Origin: Girardinichthys multiradiatus
Taxonomy: Eukaryota > Chordata > Actinopteri > Cyprinodontiformes > Goodeidae
DNA length: 64,000 nucleotides
Assembly (NCBI RefSeq): GCF_021462225.1
Contig: NC_061794.1
Span: 15,579,784 to 15,643,783, forward strand
Direction: 5' to 3'
In this document: piece by piece, positions 1-25,689 of the stretch
Position numbering within the stretch: position 1 is the stretch's first letter
Layout of the letters: each line of letters starts with the position of its first letter
Translations under genes and position numbers: made by a program
Notes under the pieces: generated by a model
What the model was told of the DNA's origin: nothing
Seen by the model: the letters and a program-made list of their open reading frames with translations, nothing else
Database searches by the model: none

Positions 1-719
1 CCCTGTGTTACTTTCTTGCATTTTAACTGCACACTATATTTTCTGTGTCCAAATTTCACTCATAAGGCTAAAAACCATTATTTGGCAAACCTGCTTCCAC
101 TCATACTGCTCCACTGTTATTGTGGCCTAACCAAGTTTAATTTAAAATCCATAAAATCAAGTTTGTGTAGACAAAGAAAGTTTAGGGTGGTTAATTTAAA
201 ATCATAGAAACGGAGGAACAAAACTTCAATTTTTGGTAATCTGCGATCCATAAATGCATCTATTTCATTGTTTATAAGTAAAATATGCATTACCCATCAT
301 TATTGTTATCTCTGGTTATTATGGCCACAGTTTGTTTTCAAACTTGTCTGCCATTTTAGATAAAGGGAACCTACTGAATACCTATAAATGCAAAACATTT
401 TGGGTGGGTCTATGTAATTACACAGACAAGCCTGATTTGTTTCTTCACTTAGAGTTTAGGACAAAAACACCAACCTAACAAAACATGCAAAGAAATTCTT
501 ATATTTACCTTATGTAATTTGAGAGAGGAAGCATACACAGGTATATAATCTGAAAAAAAACCAAAAAACGCTTTAGGAGCAGCAATCAGAAAATGTCTTT
601 TTCTTTTTCATTTTAATTAAGTGAAAGAATGAGCAGTCGTGAAGAAGAAAATTAAAATGAAAATAGGATTATTGATGACTAATTTCATTTATGAGTCAAA
701 CAATGCAGCCACATTCTTA
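1..719. other. Upstream intergenic sequence, no gene seen
   Basis: AT-rich sequence upstream of lrrc47. Only short chance reading frames are present (the longest is 63 codons and not protein-like). I recognise no repeat family here. Confidence 0.5.
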
Positions 720-755
720 AAATGAAAAAGCATTTCTGAAAATGCTTTTTCATTT
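720..755. repeat. Perfect 16-bp inverted repeat upstream of lrrc47
   Basis: The arms AAATGAAAAAGCATTT (720-735) and AAATGCTTTTTCATTT (740-755) are exact reverse complements separated by a 4-base spacer. The hairpin lies about 170 bp before the lrrc47 start codon, so it may fall in or near the core promoter or 5' leader. No function can be assigned. Confidence 0.85.
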
Positions 756-926
756 GAAATATGGTAACGATTTGCTTCCATACCCTACATCCTCGTTCCC
801 CTGCTTGTCAACTGTCCACACAGTCCACTTGGTGGCAGTAATGCGACTCAAGCTGAGTGTGAGCCTCCCAAAATCTTTCAGAAGAAGAGGAGCTCCCTTT
901 AATTCGTTTCATCTCTGTTCGGCAGC

Positions 927-14010
<13,084 letters not shown>

Positions 14011-14195
14011 TAACGCTTTATGTTAACATCCATTTACATCTGATTTGAGTATTTTCAGTTTTTCTGGACCCTAAGCTTCCATTACATTCTGATATCGTGC
14101 CGCAGTCTTACTCTTTACGCATACAAAAATACACATTTGTATTAAGTACAGCCTGATTGTAAATGTACCCATTTAATTATTTTATGGATTTTTCA

Positions 14196-14201
14196 AATAA
14201 A
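14196..14201 (+). promoter_or_regulatory. Likely lrrc47 polyadenylation signal
   Basis: AATAAA lies 186 bp after the lrrc47 stop codon and is the first canonical hexamer on that strand. The following 450 bp up to the lectin gene is AT-rich and shows nothing else. Confidence 0.6.
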
Positions 14202-14739
14202 TAGAATTGGCAAATTAATAAATTAATAAAAATGTTGACAAATCCTAAACAAATACTCAGAATGTCTGTTTTTCTTTGACTATTAAAAGAAATGGCCATC
14301 GGTCAGCATCACTAACTTTAACTGGTCACTTTTTGTAGTGTTTTTACAGATTTATTTTAAGAAACTGCCATTTTTCCCGATTCTTAATTGTTTTTTGTTT
14401 TTGCATAATCCTTTCACTCATGCAGCAGACAACCTGGAAACTGAACCAGAATGTGGAGAAAATACAAAGACACAATAACGATGACATAGATGTTAAATTT
14501 ATTATTTCTTGACAGTTATCCAATCATCACAGCAGGCCTGACTAATATATGCCCCCATGAGGAACCCACATAAATTACACTTGACATCTGGTGAAAAAAT
14601 ATTCCTTTTGTCCAATTAATAAGTAAATCGGTATAATCTTTACTAATTTTTTTATTGTTTTGTACTTGAAATAAAATCCTTTATGTGCTAATGATCAATT
14701 TTCCAGTTCTTGCTTGTGATCCAATCACTCTGAAGCCAC

Positions 14740-17700
14740 TCAAAGATCTGCAAAAAACAAAAATCAGAAGTTTTGGATCAGAGAAGTAACTTGCTCCTAC
14801 GGATAGCTTCCATTAACATGAGCAGATTTTTTCGATGAGTCAAAAGCCTTGAAGATACTCACATTCACATGTGTAAGCCACCTCCAGGTACTTAAATGTG
14901 CCTGCGCATGGGTCTCCGAAAACTGAGTTGCTGGCTCTGATTGTGCAGCTGTTTTTCCCATTACAGCTGTGGATGACCAGGTGACAAACATACCATTAGT
15001 GCTTCAGGAAAACAAGTGTGTCCATTTATGTAAAGCGTAGCTGTGATCCAATTATTCATTTGTCTTTGGAAAACCTGTGTAGAATCTTTTTTTTTTTTTT
15101 TTTTTTTTACAATGCCTTGCAAACGTATCTAATTCCTTTTGAAAGTTTCTAGATTTTAGGTTAAAACCACCCCAATGTATTTCATTGTCATACACAAATG
15201 TGAAGTAGAACGAAAATGATTCGCTGTGAATGAAAGTCTGAAGAGTAGGCACATGTAGTGACCCCTCCCGAGTCAATACTGGATAAAACCTCCACTCTAA
15301 TTACAGCTGCAAGCCTCTTGTGTTATGTTCCTACTAGCTTGCTATAGATTCTTGTTTAGTGTCCAGACTTTGACTTGGCCACTCCAGAACAATTACAATG
15401 AGTTTTTTTAATAAGCCTTTCAGATGTGGATTTGCTTGTGTGCTTTTGATAACTGTCCTGCTGCATAGTCCACATATGCTTGAGCCTAAGATCACAAACT
15501 AACTTTCTCTTTAAGGATTTTGTGTTAGCAGAATTCCTGGTTCCATCAATTATGACAAGTCATCCAGAATAGGAAGCAGCAAAACAGCCCCAGATCATCA
15601 CACTTCCGCCACCATGTTTGACTGTAGTTCTTTTTCTGCAAAGGGGAGCCCACCTTTCAAGAAATACCCGTTTAATCTCATTAGCGTCAATACTTTCTCA
15701 ACAGTCTTGGGAATCATCAAGATGTTTTGTGGCAAATGTGAGAGGGGCCTTAGTGTTCTTTTTTTGTCAGCAGAAACTCTCCCATGGATGCCTGTTTTGC
15801 TTGACTCTTATTGCTACATCACAAACACTGTCGTGTTTTAGATGTTCTGGGTTATTTTGTGACTTCCTGGATGTGTCGTTGAGGCACTCTTGGAGTAATT
15901 TTGGTAGACAGGCCACTCAAGGTTTACCAATGTTCTATGTTTTCTCCAATTGTAAATAATGGCTCTCACTGTGTCCCAAAGCCTTAGATAAGACTTTCTA
16001 ACCATTTGCAAACTGATAGACGTCAATGACTTTTTTTTCTTATTTGTTCTTAAATTTATTTAGATCAAGTCATGAGTGTGTTGCATTTTGAGAATTTTTG
16101 GCCAACGTCATGCTTGCGTCAGGTTCTATTTAAGTGATTTCTTGATTCTGCTGGTCTGACAGTAATCAGACATTGGTATGGCTAGTGAGATTGAAACAAA
16201 AACTCAGCAATTTGTTTTTACTTAGGTCATTTGTGTGTGTTATTAAACATTGTTTGATGATCTGAAAGATTTAAGTATGACAAAAAAACTAAATCAGAGT
16301 TTTTAAGGGGAAACATTGAACAAATACTTGTTCATGGCTCTATACTAAGTAGGGGACATCTGAATGCAAATGGTTGCACTTGATTTTGTTATGAGTTTCA
16401 GAGTAAAGAGTGTAATATATACAGTATGTAAACCTAACGTTCTGAGTTTTATGTGTAAATAACAGAAAACCCATCATTTTCCTTACACCTCAATGTTATG
16501 AACTATTTGGTGTTGGTTTATCATATAAAATCCCAATAAAATATAACGCAGTTTATAATTGTAACATGACAAAATGTAAGGTTCAAAGGGTATGACGATA
16601 TTTACTTCGTACTTTCATTTTTATGTCCCTTAGGAAAATGACCCGAAACTTACATTTCAACTACTTTTCTGGTGGGGTTTGAGCAGTAAACATTTTCAGT
16701 TTGAGAGGCAGGTCCCCTGTAAGAGCAGGTGGTGTGGTCGCGGCGTCCGTAGTCAGCCCCATAGACAAATATGACCTGCCCATGTTCTGATAAAAAGAGG
16801 AGGAACATCATTTAAAGACACCATGATCATGCTCATTATCATGCTTATGTTTATGTTCACACCCAGTCATTATTAAATATGAAAAGTAAGTATAGTTACC
16901 ACAATGCAAAGTTGCATAGGAGTGTTCACATGTAACAAAATGAACTGTGAAAATGAGAACAACATTTACAACCTTTTGACATTTCACAATCAAGTTTATG
17001 TGCTGCTTTGCTCAGTTATATGTGCCATTCAAAGATGACTGACTTGCTGGGACGCAGGTGTAATTCGTCTCCAGATACTTGTCGATGCCGTTGCAGGGAT
17101 CGATGATGCGAATGTCACCTGGGTTGAACTCGCATATTGTCTTGCCATCACACCTGTTGCAGCGATAGTAAAAGCATGTCAATGCATTCATCAGTAGCAC
17201 AATAAAGAAAAATAATAAATATAAACACTAAATACTTGACTCCACACCGGTTAGTTCATTACTGCCCAAATGTTGTGCACCTTTTATTAAAATGTACTTT
17301 CCTGTTTTTTAACCGTTTCTTACCTAATTAAAAAAAAGACCAACAAAAGACGTTTTTTTTTTTAGACATTCCTTATCTTTAGGGTTGATAGTAAATTCCT
17401 ATTGGCTTTTTAAGATAGATTATTGTGCTGAAATAATGACTGACAGAGGAAACATTAAACATTTATATGCATTCGTTTACATTTAGATTGGTAAATTTAG
17501 TATGGAGTCATAGGGAAAAGTTAGCATTATACTCCAGTCATTGGAAAAACAGAGATGTTCAAAGGAAGAGTAGTAACTTACTAATAAAATATCCTTGATT
17601 AATCATAAGTGCGTGAGCACCTCTATAAAAGCAGGAGTTTGTCCAGTTTGCTGGTCTGGGTAAAAACAGTGCAGAGGTGGAAAGACTTTAGCAATGAACT

Positions 17701-19877
17701 GAGAGAAGCAACTCTTACTACAATTTTCTTTTATCTGGGAAGGGTGTTTATGTAACTTTTGAAACAGTTTGAAGACTCCTGATCTACAATAAGAATGACC
17801 ATTCACGTGAAAAACAACTGAGACAAAGACAAATCTTTCCAAGCTAGTAGGTCTTGTTTGTAAGAGCTGCCAAGAGAAAACCTATTCACTCTAGGAAGAA
17901 TCTAGCAAAACCTTTAGAATAAAGACCCTTGAACAGATTTGTTGATTGATTTTTAGTCATATTTGACGCTATGTTTGGGAAAATAAACAGCGTACATCAG
18001 CATAAACACCTGAGTTCCCGGGTTGACTTTAAATTGCTCTGACAGCTAAACCTGGGCCAAAATGGGTAAAAAATAAATAAATCAGGGTGTTCCAGGGGCC
18101 CGGTCAGACCTCCATCGGATTGAATGGCTAGCAGTGGTGAGAGCTGGGTATAAATAAATGCCTGTATGTTGTAAGGAACAGGTGGAAAAAAGAAACTAAA
18201 ACAAAAAATATAGTCAGAGTTGTGCTTCTACAAGCTGTTGAATTGCAGATTGCACTTAAACCTTCGTAAGACTATTGACAGCCATGGACATTTTACCCAT
18301 GTCGGCACATTTAACATAGAAATAAGCATGTTTAACAAGGAAATTCTAGTGTTAGCATAATTTAATAATGAATAAATTAATTCAATTAAATAATGCTAAA
18401 ACATTTGAATGAAAATGGTTCTGTAAACTTTGCCAAGGCTAGGTATGTCTCTTAACATTTTGAACATTTCACAACTTTTTCTGCAATGCTAATGTTAGCA
18501 TGCTAACTTGCTGAACATCTGCTTAATTATGTATGTACTGTTATAAATGTAATTTTAAGTTATGCATTTGGCACCATTTCATGCTGGATAAGAGGTTATA
18601 CACGTGAGTACAGTATATTTCACAATCATAAAACATTGCAGGTTATCATTTAAAAAATGTAAAATTTCAGTCATCAGGAATGAAATAGAGAGAAAGATAT
18701 TCAGTACTTCTGTGCCATTTTTCTGAAGTGATGGAAAAAAGTTAAATCCTTTACAATTTCAGCAAAACCTTTCCCACTATCTTCATGAATTTTTCCCCGC
18801 AATTAATTTTTCAGTAACATTACACAGTTTTGATCAAATTCAAGTCTATCAGTCTGTGAGTTCTGCTGCTTTAAACAACCTACCTGCTCTTGACAAGGTC
18901 CGCAGTGCCCTCTTGAGAGCACTTTGTATTGGCAAGCTGCTGAGGAGACCTGCCTTCACTGCAGATCTGACGGTCAGTACGTCCATACAACGCTGACTGC
19001 ACGCTGATCACTCCGTATTCTGTTACTCACAGTAGGAAGATGTACAGAACAATACTGAATGTTTATGTACATTGTTGTCTTGGCATTTTAGGAACAGGAA
19101 TAAAAGCAGGCAGAACAAGCTGAAACCAATATTTTATCAATAAGACATAGCTTGTTTTTTTTAAATCATTAATGTAAGATTGATGGTTTTGTAAAAAGTA
19201 CATTTAGATCTTTTAGCCTTACCACAGCTCAAACGTTGGATACTAATGTTGTCATCACAGGTTATGGCCCTTTCGGTAACAGCAACTATAAAAAGAGAAA
19301 TAGGTTACAGAGTCACGTCTGCTGGTGCTTACAGTAGGAAAGTATTTCAACCGTTTTCTCAGGTTAATATTTACCTGAAGGCATGAGTAAGCCAGCTGTT
19401 GCAAGCACTAGAGATTGTGAAAAAGTGTTAGATTGTACTGGAAATAAAACACTTAAAATTTTATTGTAAACGCATTCATTGTGAATAAATACCTATAACC
19501 TAAAGGTTAATATTTCATCACAGCAAAGGGCGGTTACTTTAAGGATTCTAAAATATGAAACATAATTAAAGTTCTTTTACAATTTTTGGTTTGCTACATT
19601 ATTGCATATGTGTTCATTCACAGTTTTGATGCCTTCAGTGAGAATCTACGTACAATGTAAATAGTCATAAACATAAAGAAAACCATGAAATAAGAAAGTA
19701 TCTCTAAAACCTTTGACCAGTAGTGTATATATGTATAAAATTACCTAAAAATGATTTATTTTTGCATTAATCACAGAAAGTGAATACATTCAGGTATTTT
19801 GATTTGCCTTACCAGTGAACATTGTTGTAATTTTCAGTGTACTTACACAGTGCAGAGCTGAGTCTGAAGAGCAGCAT
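14740..19877 (-). CDS. L-rhamnose-binding lectin, two SUEL-type domains (upstream paralogue A)
   Basis: Nine coding exons on the - strand: 19847-19877, 19375-19407, 19223-19285, 18884-19019, 17044-17153, 16900-16944, 16654-16786, 14863-14966, 14740-14747; total 220 residues. The first two exons encode a signal peptide ([16 protein letters not shown]), so the product is secreted. Two carbohydrate-recognition domains follow, each built from three exons with the same phases. Domain 1 has ITCDDN, ALYGRTD and [16 protein letters not shown]; domain 2 has [15 protein letters not shown] and [18 protein letters not shown]. The YGR and DPC motifs and the eight-cysteine pattern define the SUEL/RBL family, which binds L-rhamnose or galactose on microbial surfaces and fish eggs. 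The last exon adds only two residues and a stop. AATAAA on this strand lies at 14651-14656. The 1.7-kb intron 7 holds a dead Tc1 element. Confidence 0.9.
15105..16605 (-). mobile_element. Decayed Tc1-like transposon in lectin A intron 7
   Basis: Terminal-type sequence ACAATGCCTTGCAAACGTAT starts near 15107 and a matching AATGTAAGGTTCAAAGGGTAT-type end lies near 16590. In between, antisense transposase-derived sequence is readable (for example CAGCCCCAGATCATCACACT at 15585-15604 and CTTGGGAATCATCAAGATG at about 15706), but frames are broken on both strands. A poly(T) run precedes it at 15088-15110. Confidence 0.8.
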
Positions 19878-22680
19878 GGTTTAGAGGTTCCAGTCTCAAG
19901 TGATAAGTTGGACTGATGCTGACACTAGACTCCTCTCTTTATGTGGCTTGGATGAAGAGTAGAACAAAGGGCTGACCTTACACAATTGGCTCATATCCAC
20001 CTGTAAGAAAATGTGATCGTGACTACAGTGTAACGGATCCAAGGTAGAGCAACAATTCGAGAACAATCACCTCATTGTAATAAATGTAGACTATAATTGA
20101 GATTATCGGTAAAAGGTTTTGTCATCTGGCTACTCCCATTAACGACAACATGAGGAAGTGACAAATGAACAGTGAAGGTAAATACAAAACTACCAGATAA
20201 TATTGCCTTCACAGCGGGTGTTTTCGGTCTTTAACAAGGTCAAGCTCTCAGGTGAGTCTCAGGTGAGTCATCCATTTCCCTTAAATTGCATTTATCAGTT
20301 GTCTGTAATATTTTGCAGATTTACTTCCTTGAGAAAGTGCTCCTGCTTGGTTACAGGTAATCCTAAAACATATGAATCATTTACTTATATTTACCTATTT
20401 TTCTGCAATTGAGAATGTTGGCACAGCTGAAGGAAACCCATTAGTAAGATGTTTTACTATAAAGGTAAATTAAAAGTCATGTTCAAATTTACTTAAAGTA
20501 TATTGTCTACACAATCGATGAAAACGTTTTTATTAGAAGCTGTCTGATCTCTGCAGTAAATGTTACCTGACCTTTGCTTTTCTAAAGTCATGATTTTAAG
20601 CAGTCAGGTTTTAACACCTGTAACTTGCCATCAGGCATTAGTAAGGTCCACAGATTCTTGATGGGATGGATTTTTAATGGATTATTAGATGTTTTGATAG
20701 TTTTGCTGAAGTGGGCTTTTACAAAAGTTTATTTTAACTTAAGTAATGTGAACCAAGTTTATTTTAACTTAAGTAATGTGAACCAAGTTTGTTTTAACTT
20801 GAGTAATGTGAATCAAATGTTGACATTTTGCTCTCGAGACACTGCTTTTCAGAAAATTCATGCAAAATTAACTCAGTCTAGAAGAGCATTTTTCTTACTC
20901 TACTACACTAGTCTCATAATGATGTTTTCCTGACACTGCAAACTATTGTATCATTCTATTGGTTTAAAGCCACCTGCAGCCACATTGGACTCTTATAGAT
21001 AAGGCATGGCATCACGAACGTTACACACTTTATTTGCTTTTGGTTAAAGTAGTCCATAATAACCTTTTTTTTTTAAAGTGCTGAATTTTAATGTTACAAT
21101 TCTGAATGTAAAACTGCTTTTACCCTGTGAAATTAGGCTGACGTGGTCTGGGTTGACGTGCAAGTCTTGCAGAAAGCTTTTTTGCGAACAAAGAACCTAG
21201 GCCCAACTGAGTCAGCCAGGACTTATCACTCTGGCCTCTGTTGCAATCATTTGTCTTCCTAGACAGGATTTAATCTTTTAGAAACCTCAAGTCCAGTATC
21301 TGCTTGTTGATAATACAGTTTTGAATCTAAGGTGAGGAGCCTCTGAACATCCCTAATGTCAGTACCAGGATAGGCCAACTCTGCTTGTCTATTTCAGGTG
21401 ACCCGAACACAGACAGGTTGGCTGTTGGAGCCAAAGCTAGAAAGGAGTTGATTCAGCCAAACCATTCATTTTATCTAGTTATAAGCAGGGTTGATTCATG
21501 CCTCAGACAAAAATACTTTCCTCATTAGACATAGAACTTCTTTAATTTGTTGATAGTTATATTGGTTGAGTTATGAACAATAAAATAATTTAAAGAGCCT
21601 GACAGTTTGATTTATCTGTTCAAAACTGTTTTTTAGCTTTAGATGAAATTCTGGAAAGCTCAGTGTTTCAAGCACTTTAATCACTTTAAAAACTAATTTC
21701 TCTCACCACCATCTTTTAGGGTTATTAGATCATGTACTCTAATAAGCAGCACTTACACTCATAATTGCATGAAAAGTACATTTTTATTGAAGTATATGAA
21801 ATTCTATTTCATTAAAATCCAAGTTAAAACAAAGCTAAAATCCTTTTAGTGACAACTGTTGTGAAAAGAAAACTGAATTAACAGAGATTAATGATCGTCA
21901 CTCAATCAGCATTAATTTTAATATTGCAAGAGGACAGCATGGAGCATAATCTTGCTCTGTGTTGAAATACTCTGCTGAGTCATGAAGCAGAAGCTGAACA
22001 TATATATGATCTGCTTGTGGGGACCTTCAGCATTCAGAAACCCACCACATGTCTGTGAATTTCCAGATTAGCTCAGATGGGCCTTGTTGTAATACTTCCA
22101 CAGGAGAATAAAAGGACCTTGCACATAACAGAAAGCTTTACAGCAGCAAGAATTATGTGTTTTAGATCGATTTTTCCTCTGGATTTCTTGAAAAGTGAAA
22201 AGCTCCTGGTTTTATTTTTATGATTCGGTTTTGTTGAAGCACCCCCCCAAGGAGTCTTCTTGCGTGTTCGTTTATTCACCGTAAGCTGAAAGAATTCACA
22301 AGACATTATAATAAATCACACGGAGACAGCTGTCTGTTATTCAAATACCTGGCCAGGGGAAGCTCTCTGTAATGTGATCTGACCACACACCGAGACGACT
22401 TCGGAGCTTTCTCACTGGGGCCATTGCTTTTATTGAAACACACATGAAAATAGGCAGTGCCCTATCCACATTTTTTTTCATACATATGATTTCATACAGA
22501 CTCTTCCGGCTTACCATATTTGGACAGCTATTGTCCTGCACCTGGAGAAGGGAGTACTTGGCTAGTTAATCCTTCCACATACGTTTCCCACCATTCTTCA
22601 TTATTTCTCTACTTCACACTCAAGGCCAAGTTTGGGCAACAACACTTCTGCAGGCCACAATGTCTTATACTAACACAGGT
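19878..22680. other. Intergenic space between the two lectin genes
   Basis: Directly before lectin A on the - strand, an ATAAA-type box (about 19938-19945) sits about 65 bp upstream of the start codon and is a weak TATA candidate. The rest is AT-rich, with a 30-bp tandem repeat at 20727-20816 listed separately. Two - strand reading frames at 22073-22541 show no recognisable domain. I see no further lectin exon here. Confidence 0.45.
20727..20816. repeat. Three tandem copies of a 30-bp unit
   Basis: The unit starting GTTTATTTTAACTTAAGTAA is present at 20727-20756, 20757-20786 and 20787-20816. The first two copies are identical; the third has three substitutions. Because the unit is a multiple of three it reads as a ten-residue repeat in one frame, but nothing else supports coding. 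Confidence 0.9.
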
Positions 22681-22782
22681 TATACATTTTATTTCCCACA
22701 CTGTTTATGAACATAATAACACACTGGTTATGAACATAATAATAATTAATGCACACACATAATATATCTCCACAGTTTCTTT

Positions 22783-24535
22783 TTATACCCGGTCATCTGG
22801 AGTGACAGGATCTGGAAATAAAACCAAAATATTTCTGTTTTATGGAATAGATTGAGCAAAATGTCTGCAGAGTGACTCAACTTCCATTTTACTGTTAAAT
22901 TGTACAACTACCTAAAAACAGAAACAATGAAAATATAGATTTATACGCAAATGTTTATGAAGCACTTGAAACTAATCTGCATTATTTCTTAAACATTCAA
23001 ACATATTTCCAAGCAGTTTTTTTAGACCACACTTGCTTTAGTATAACTCAAGGCAGTAATCCAGTCAACTTACACTGACAAGCGTAAGCCACCTCCAGGT
23101 ACTTGTAAACGCCTACGCAGGGGTCTCCAAACTCAGAGTTGCTGGCTTTAATAATGCAGCTGTTTTTCTCTTGGCAGCACATGTAAACAAACATTGACAT
23201 CCAGAAACAGAATTCAATATACTTATATTTTGTACAGCCTTGCCAAGGCAAGCTGGAATATCGTGGAGAAACTACCTTTCAGCAACTTTGCTGGTGGGGC
23301 TGTAGCAGGCTGTGTTCTGGATCTCACTGGCTGGGCGTTCATACACACACGTGATCTGGTCTCTGCGTCCGTAATCAGCCCCATATATGACAATAACCTG
23401 GCCTTCATCTGGCGACAAGAAAGGAAGGACTGTTAAATTGCAATTATTTTGTTTTTGCCATGTAAATTATTTGTATAAAGGAAGCAAGTAGGTCTTACCA
23501 CAATGTAGGTATGATAAAGAGTGCTCACATGTCACACGGTGAACTGAAAAAGTTACATGTATCACAGGAAATATTACTAAAATAACCCCAAACTCAACTG
23601 AACACCCTACTCTGTGCTGACTGCAGTACATCAATCTCCACAAAAACAAGGTTTGACTAGACATTTACTTAATATCGGTCTCCATGGCATCATTTTTGTA
23701 TTCAGTACACTACTAGATTCAAGGTTTGGAGAAATCAAAAAGCATTTTCTACTTATAATTTCTACTTAAACCAAACACAGATAGATGTTTTACAGGCAGG
23801 GAGGCAGGTGTAGGTGGTCTTCAGATATTTGGCGGTGCCCCTGCAGGGAACAGATCCCCCGAAGACCTCTGTGCTCAGCTCACACACCTTTCTTCCATTA
23901 CATCTGCAAAAACAAAACAAAACAAAAAAGATGACTAGCAATCAAGTCACAAAACAATCAGGTCCTGAATTTAAACGTGCACGTAATGCATCAGTCTGCA
24001 GACACAGCTAAGCCACATCAGTTGTGTACCTTTTCTTTACAACATCAGCAGCACCAACAAGAGAGCAGTCTGTGATGGAAACCTCAGTTGGACTCTTTCC
24101 TTCACTGCACGTCACATTGTCCTCACGTCCGTAGAGGGCTGTCTCAACTTTTATCACACTATCCAAATCTGGAGAAAAACAGGGAGGGAAATAAAATGAG
24201 GCAAAAATAATACCTGAATAGTGAAACTTCTAAGTCCTTCAGTATTAGGTCATACCACAGCTCAGACGATGCACAGTGTTCTCCTCACACGTGGTAACCG
24301 TCTCTTTAGAGAAACCTAAAAAGGCCTTCATAGAAGTATGATTATAACAATACTTAAGCTTCAAAATGTACCCATACTTCTTTAAACAACATAAAGACAC
24401 CTACCTTCATGTACAAGCAGGCAGATTGATTCCAGAACTGAAAAAGAAAATCCATTAAGTCTTAGGAGATACATTTTCGGATATAAATAATTTAATCAGT
24501 ATATATTCACACAGAGTAGTGCAGAAGAAGATCAT
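22783..24535 (-). CDS. L-rhamnose-binding lectin, two SUEL-type domains (downstream paralogue B), exon 8 acceptor lost
   Basis: Exons on the - strand by homology and phase: 24511-24535, 24405-24437, 24256-24315, 24030-24168, 23794-23903, 23499-23543, 23276-23408, 23074-23177 and 22783-22811. Exon lengths and phases match paralogue A almost one for one. Domain 1: VTTCEEN, ALYGRED, then [19 protein letters not shown], in which the usual DPC motif is changed to VPC. Domain 2: [34 protein letters not shown] signal-peptide-like start is present but weaker than in A. Exon 8 has no usable acceptor: the bases just before CTGCCAAGAG read TG, not AG (+ strand 23178-23179), and no other nearby AG keeps the frame with an intron of normal size. 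The tail exon reads YPVTPDDRV and stop; AATAAA follows at 22688-22693. Either this copy is losing its second domain or it is spliced unusually. Confidence 0.75.
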
Positions 24536-24729
24536 GGTGTTTGAGGACTCAGACTTTGGTGGATAGAAACACTGGAGGTTGGGAACAGACACGCTCAGTA
24601 TTTATTCATCTGAAACTAGGGCAGCCGACTGTTTTTCAGTATAAGCCCGACCCTGACTCCTGTGGCTGTAAGTCAGCTGGCTATTACTTACCAAAACATT
24701 TACAACATCATAACCCCATATGAGGCAGA

Positions 24730-25010
24730 AATCCAGCCTGAGAGCAAATGAGTCATCAACCTTTCTAGTTATCTGCAATCAGGAGGAGCTCGGAAGCCAG
24801 ATGGTGGAGATGGGGAGGAGGAGGGTCACAGCTCAGCTTGAAGAGCGAGGAAGTCCGTGATTGAAGATCTTGAAAGCGGAGCCTTGGACGGTGATCGGCT
24901 GAAGAGGAAATGTGGACTCGATAATGATTGGCTGGAGCAGGGATGCATGGTGGACTCATTGGACGGAGCTGAGGAGGGAGTGAGTCTTCCAGATTGAATT
25001 TTTGTCAAAA
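24730..25010 (-). repeat. Dispersed repeat, inverse copy of 49280-49650
   Basis: GAAGCCAGATGGTGGAGATG (24793-24812) is the reverse complement of CATCTCCACCATCTGGCTTC (49439-49458), and the flanking AGCCAATCAT and AAGGCTCC(A/G)CTTT segments also correspond. The copies face opposite ways. The 49.4-kb copy ends in an AATAAA-containing segment, which would suit an LTR- or SINE-like unit, but I cannot name the family. Confidence 0.65.
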
Positions 25011-25194
25011 CTCCATAAATTTGTTCCTAAGGCTTTGGGTAGCCACCAAATCACAGCGAGAGCCATTATCCACATATGATGAAAACATGGAACATCAGTG
25101 AACCTCCCCAGGAATGGCCAGTATACTCCAAGAGTGCACCAGGAGGTCACAAAATAACTCACCTTACTTGCCTCAGTTAAGATCAGTGTTTAAT

Positions 25195-25625
25195 TATTCA
25201 AGAATAACAAAGAGACCTTTAATGAAATGGCATCCATGAGAGTGTTCCATGGCCAACAACAAGTACTAAACAAGAAAGCCTGTCTCGCCTTTAGTAAAAA
25301 CTTAAATGGTATCGGTAATCTAAGACTTTGGGGAAAATATTGTGTGGATCGACAAGACAAAAGAGGAACTGTTTGTAATGCATGGGTCCTCTTGGTGTAA
25401 AACTAACACTGCTGGAAAAGGTCATCAACCAACCATGGCGGTGGTAGGGAGATGGTCTGGAGGCTTATTTGCCTACAAGCCAAGGTCCTAAATGATGGGG
25501 CTATGAATGTGGCTCTCCACAATTCTCCTGAAGTAGAATGTCCAGCCATTAGTTTGTGACCTTCTAAAAGCATGCTGGTTTTGCTGCAGGATAATGATCC
25601 AAAGCCCACCAACTGGGATGGGTAC
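25195..25625 (+). mobile_element. Tc1-like transposase fragment
   Basis: Degenerate + strand transposase coding sequence: AACAAGAAAGCCTGTCTCGC, a GTGTGGATCGACAAGACAAA segment corresponding to the first catalytic Asp region, a GTGGTAGGGAGATGGTCTGG segment, and CTGCAGGATAATGATCCAAA (25583-25602), the QDNDPKH box. It is cut on both sides; 25630-25675 joins another repeat (GGGCAATTTAGAGAGAC). Confidence 0.7.
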
Positions 25626-25689
25626 AAATACTGCACCGACAGACACACTCATACCCAATGGGCAATTTAGAGAGACAGATTATTCTCAC

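Noticed and set aside
22073..22541. Possible third lectin or extra exons of lectin B
   Set aside because: The frames lack cysteine pattern, YGR and DPC motifs; lectin B already has a stop and a poly(A) signal upstream of them in transcript order.
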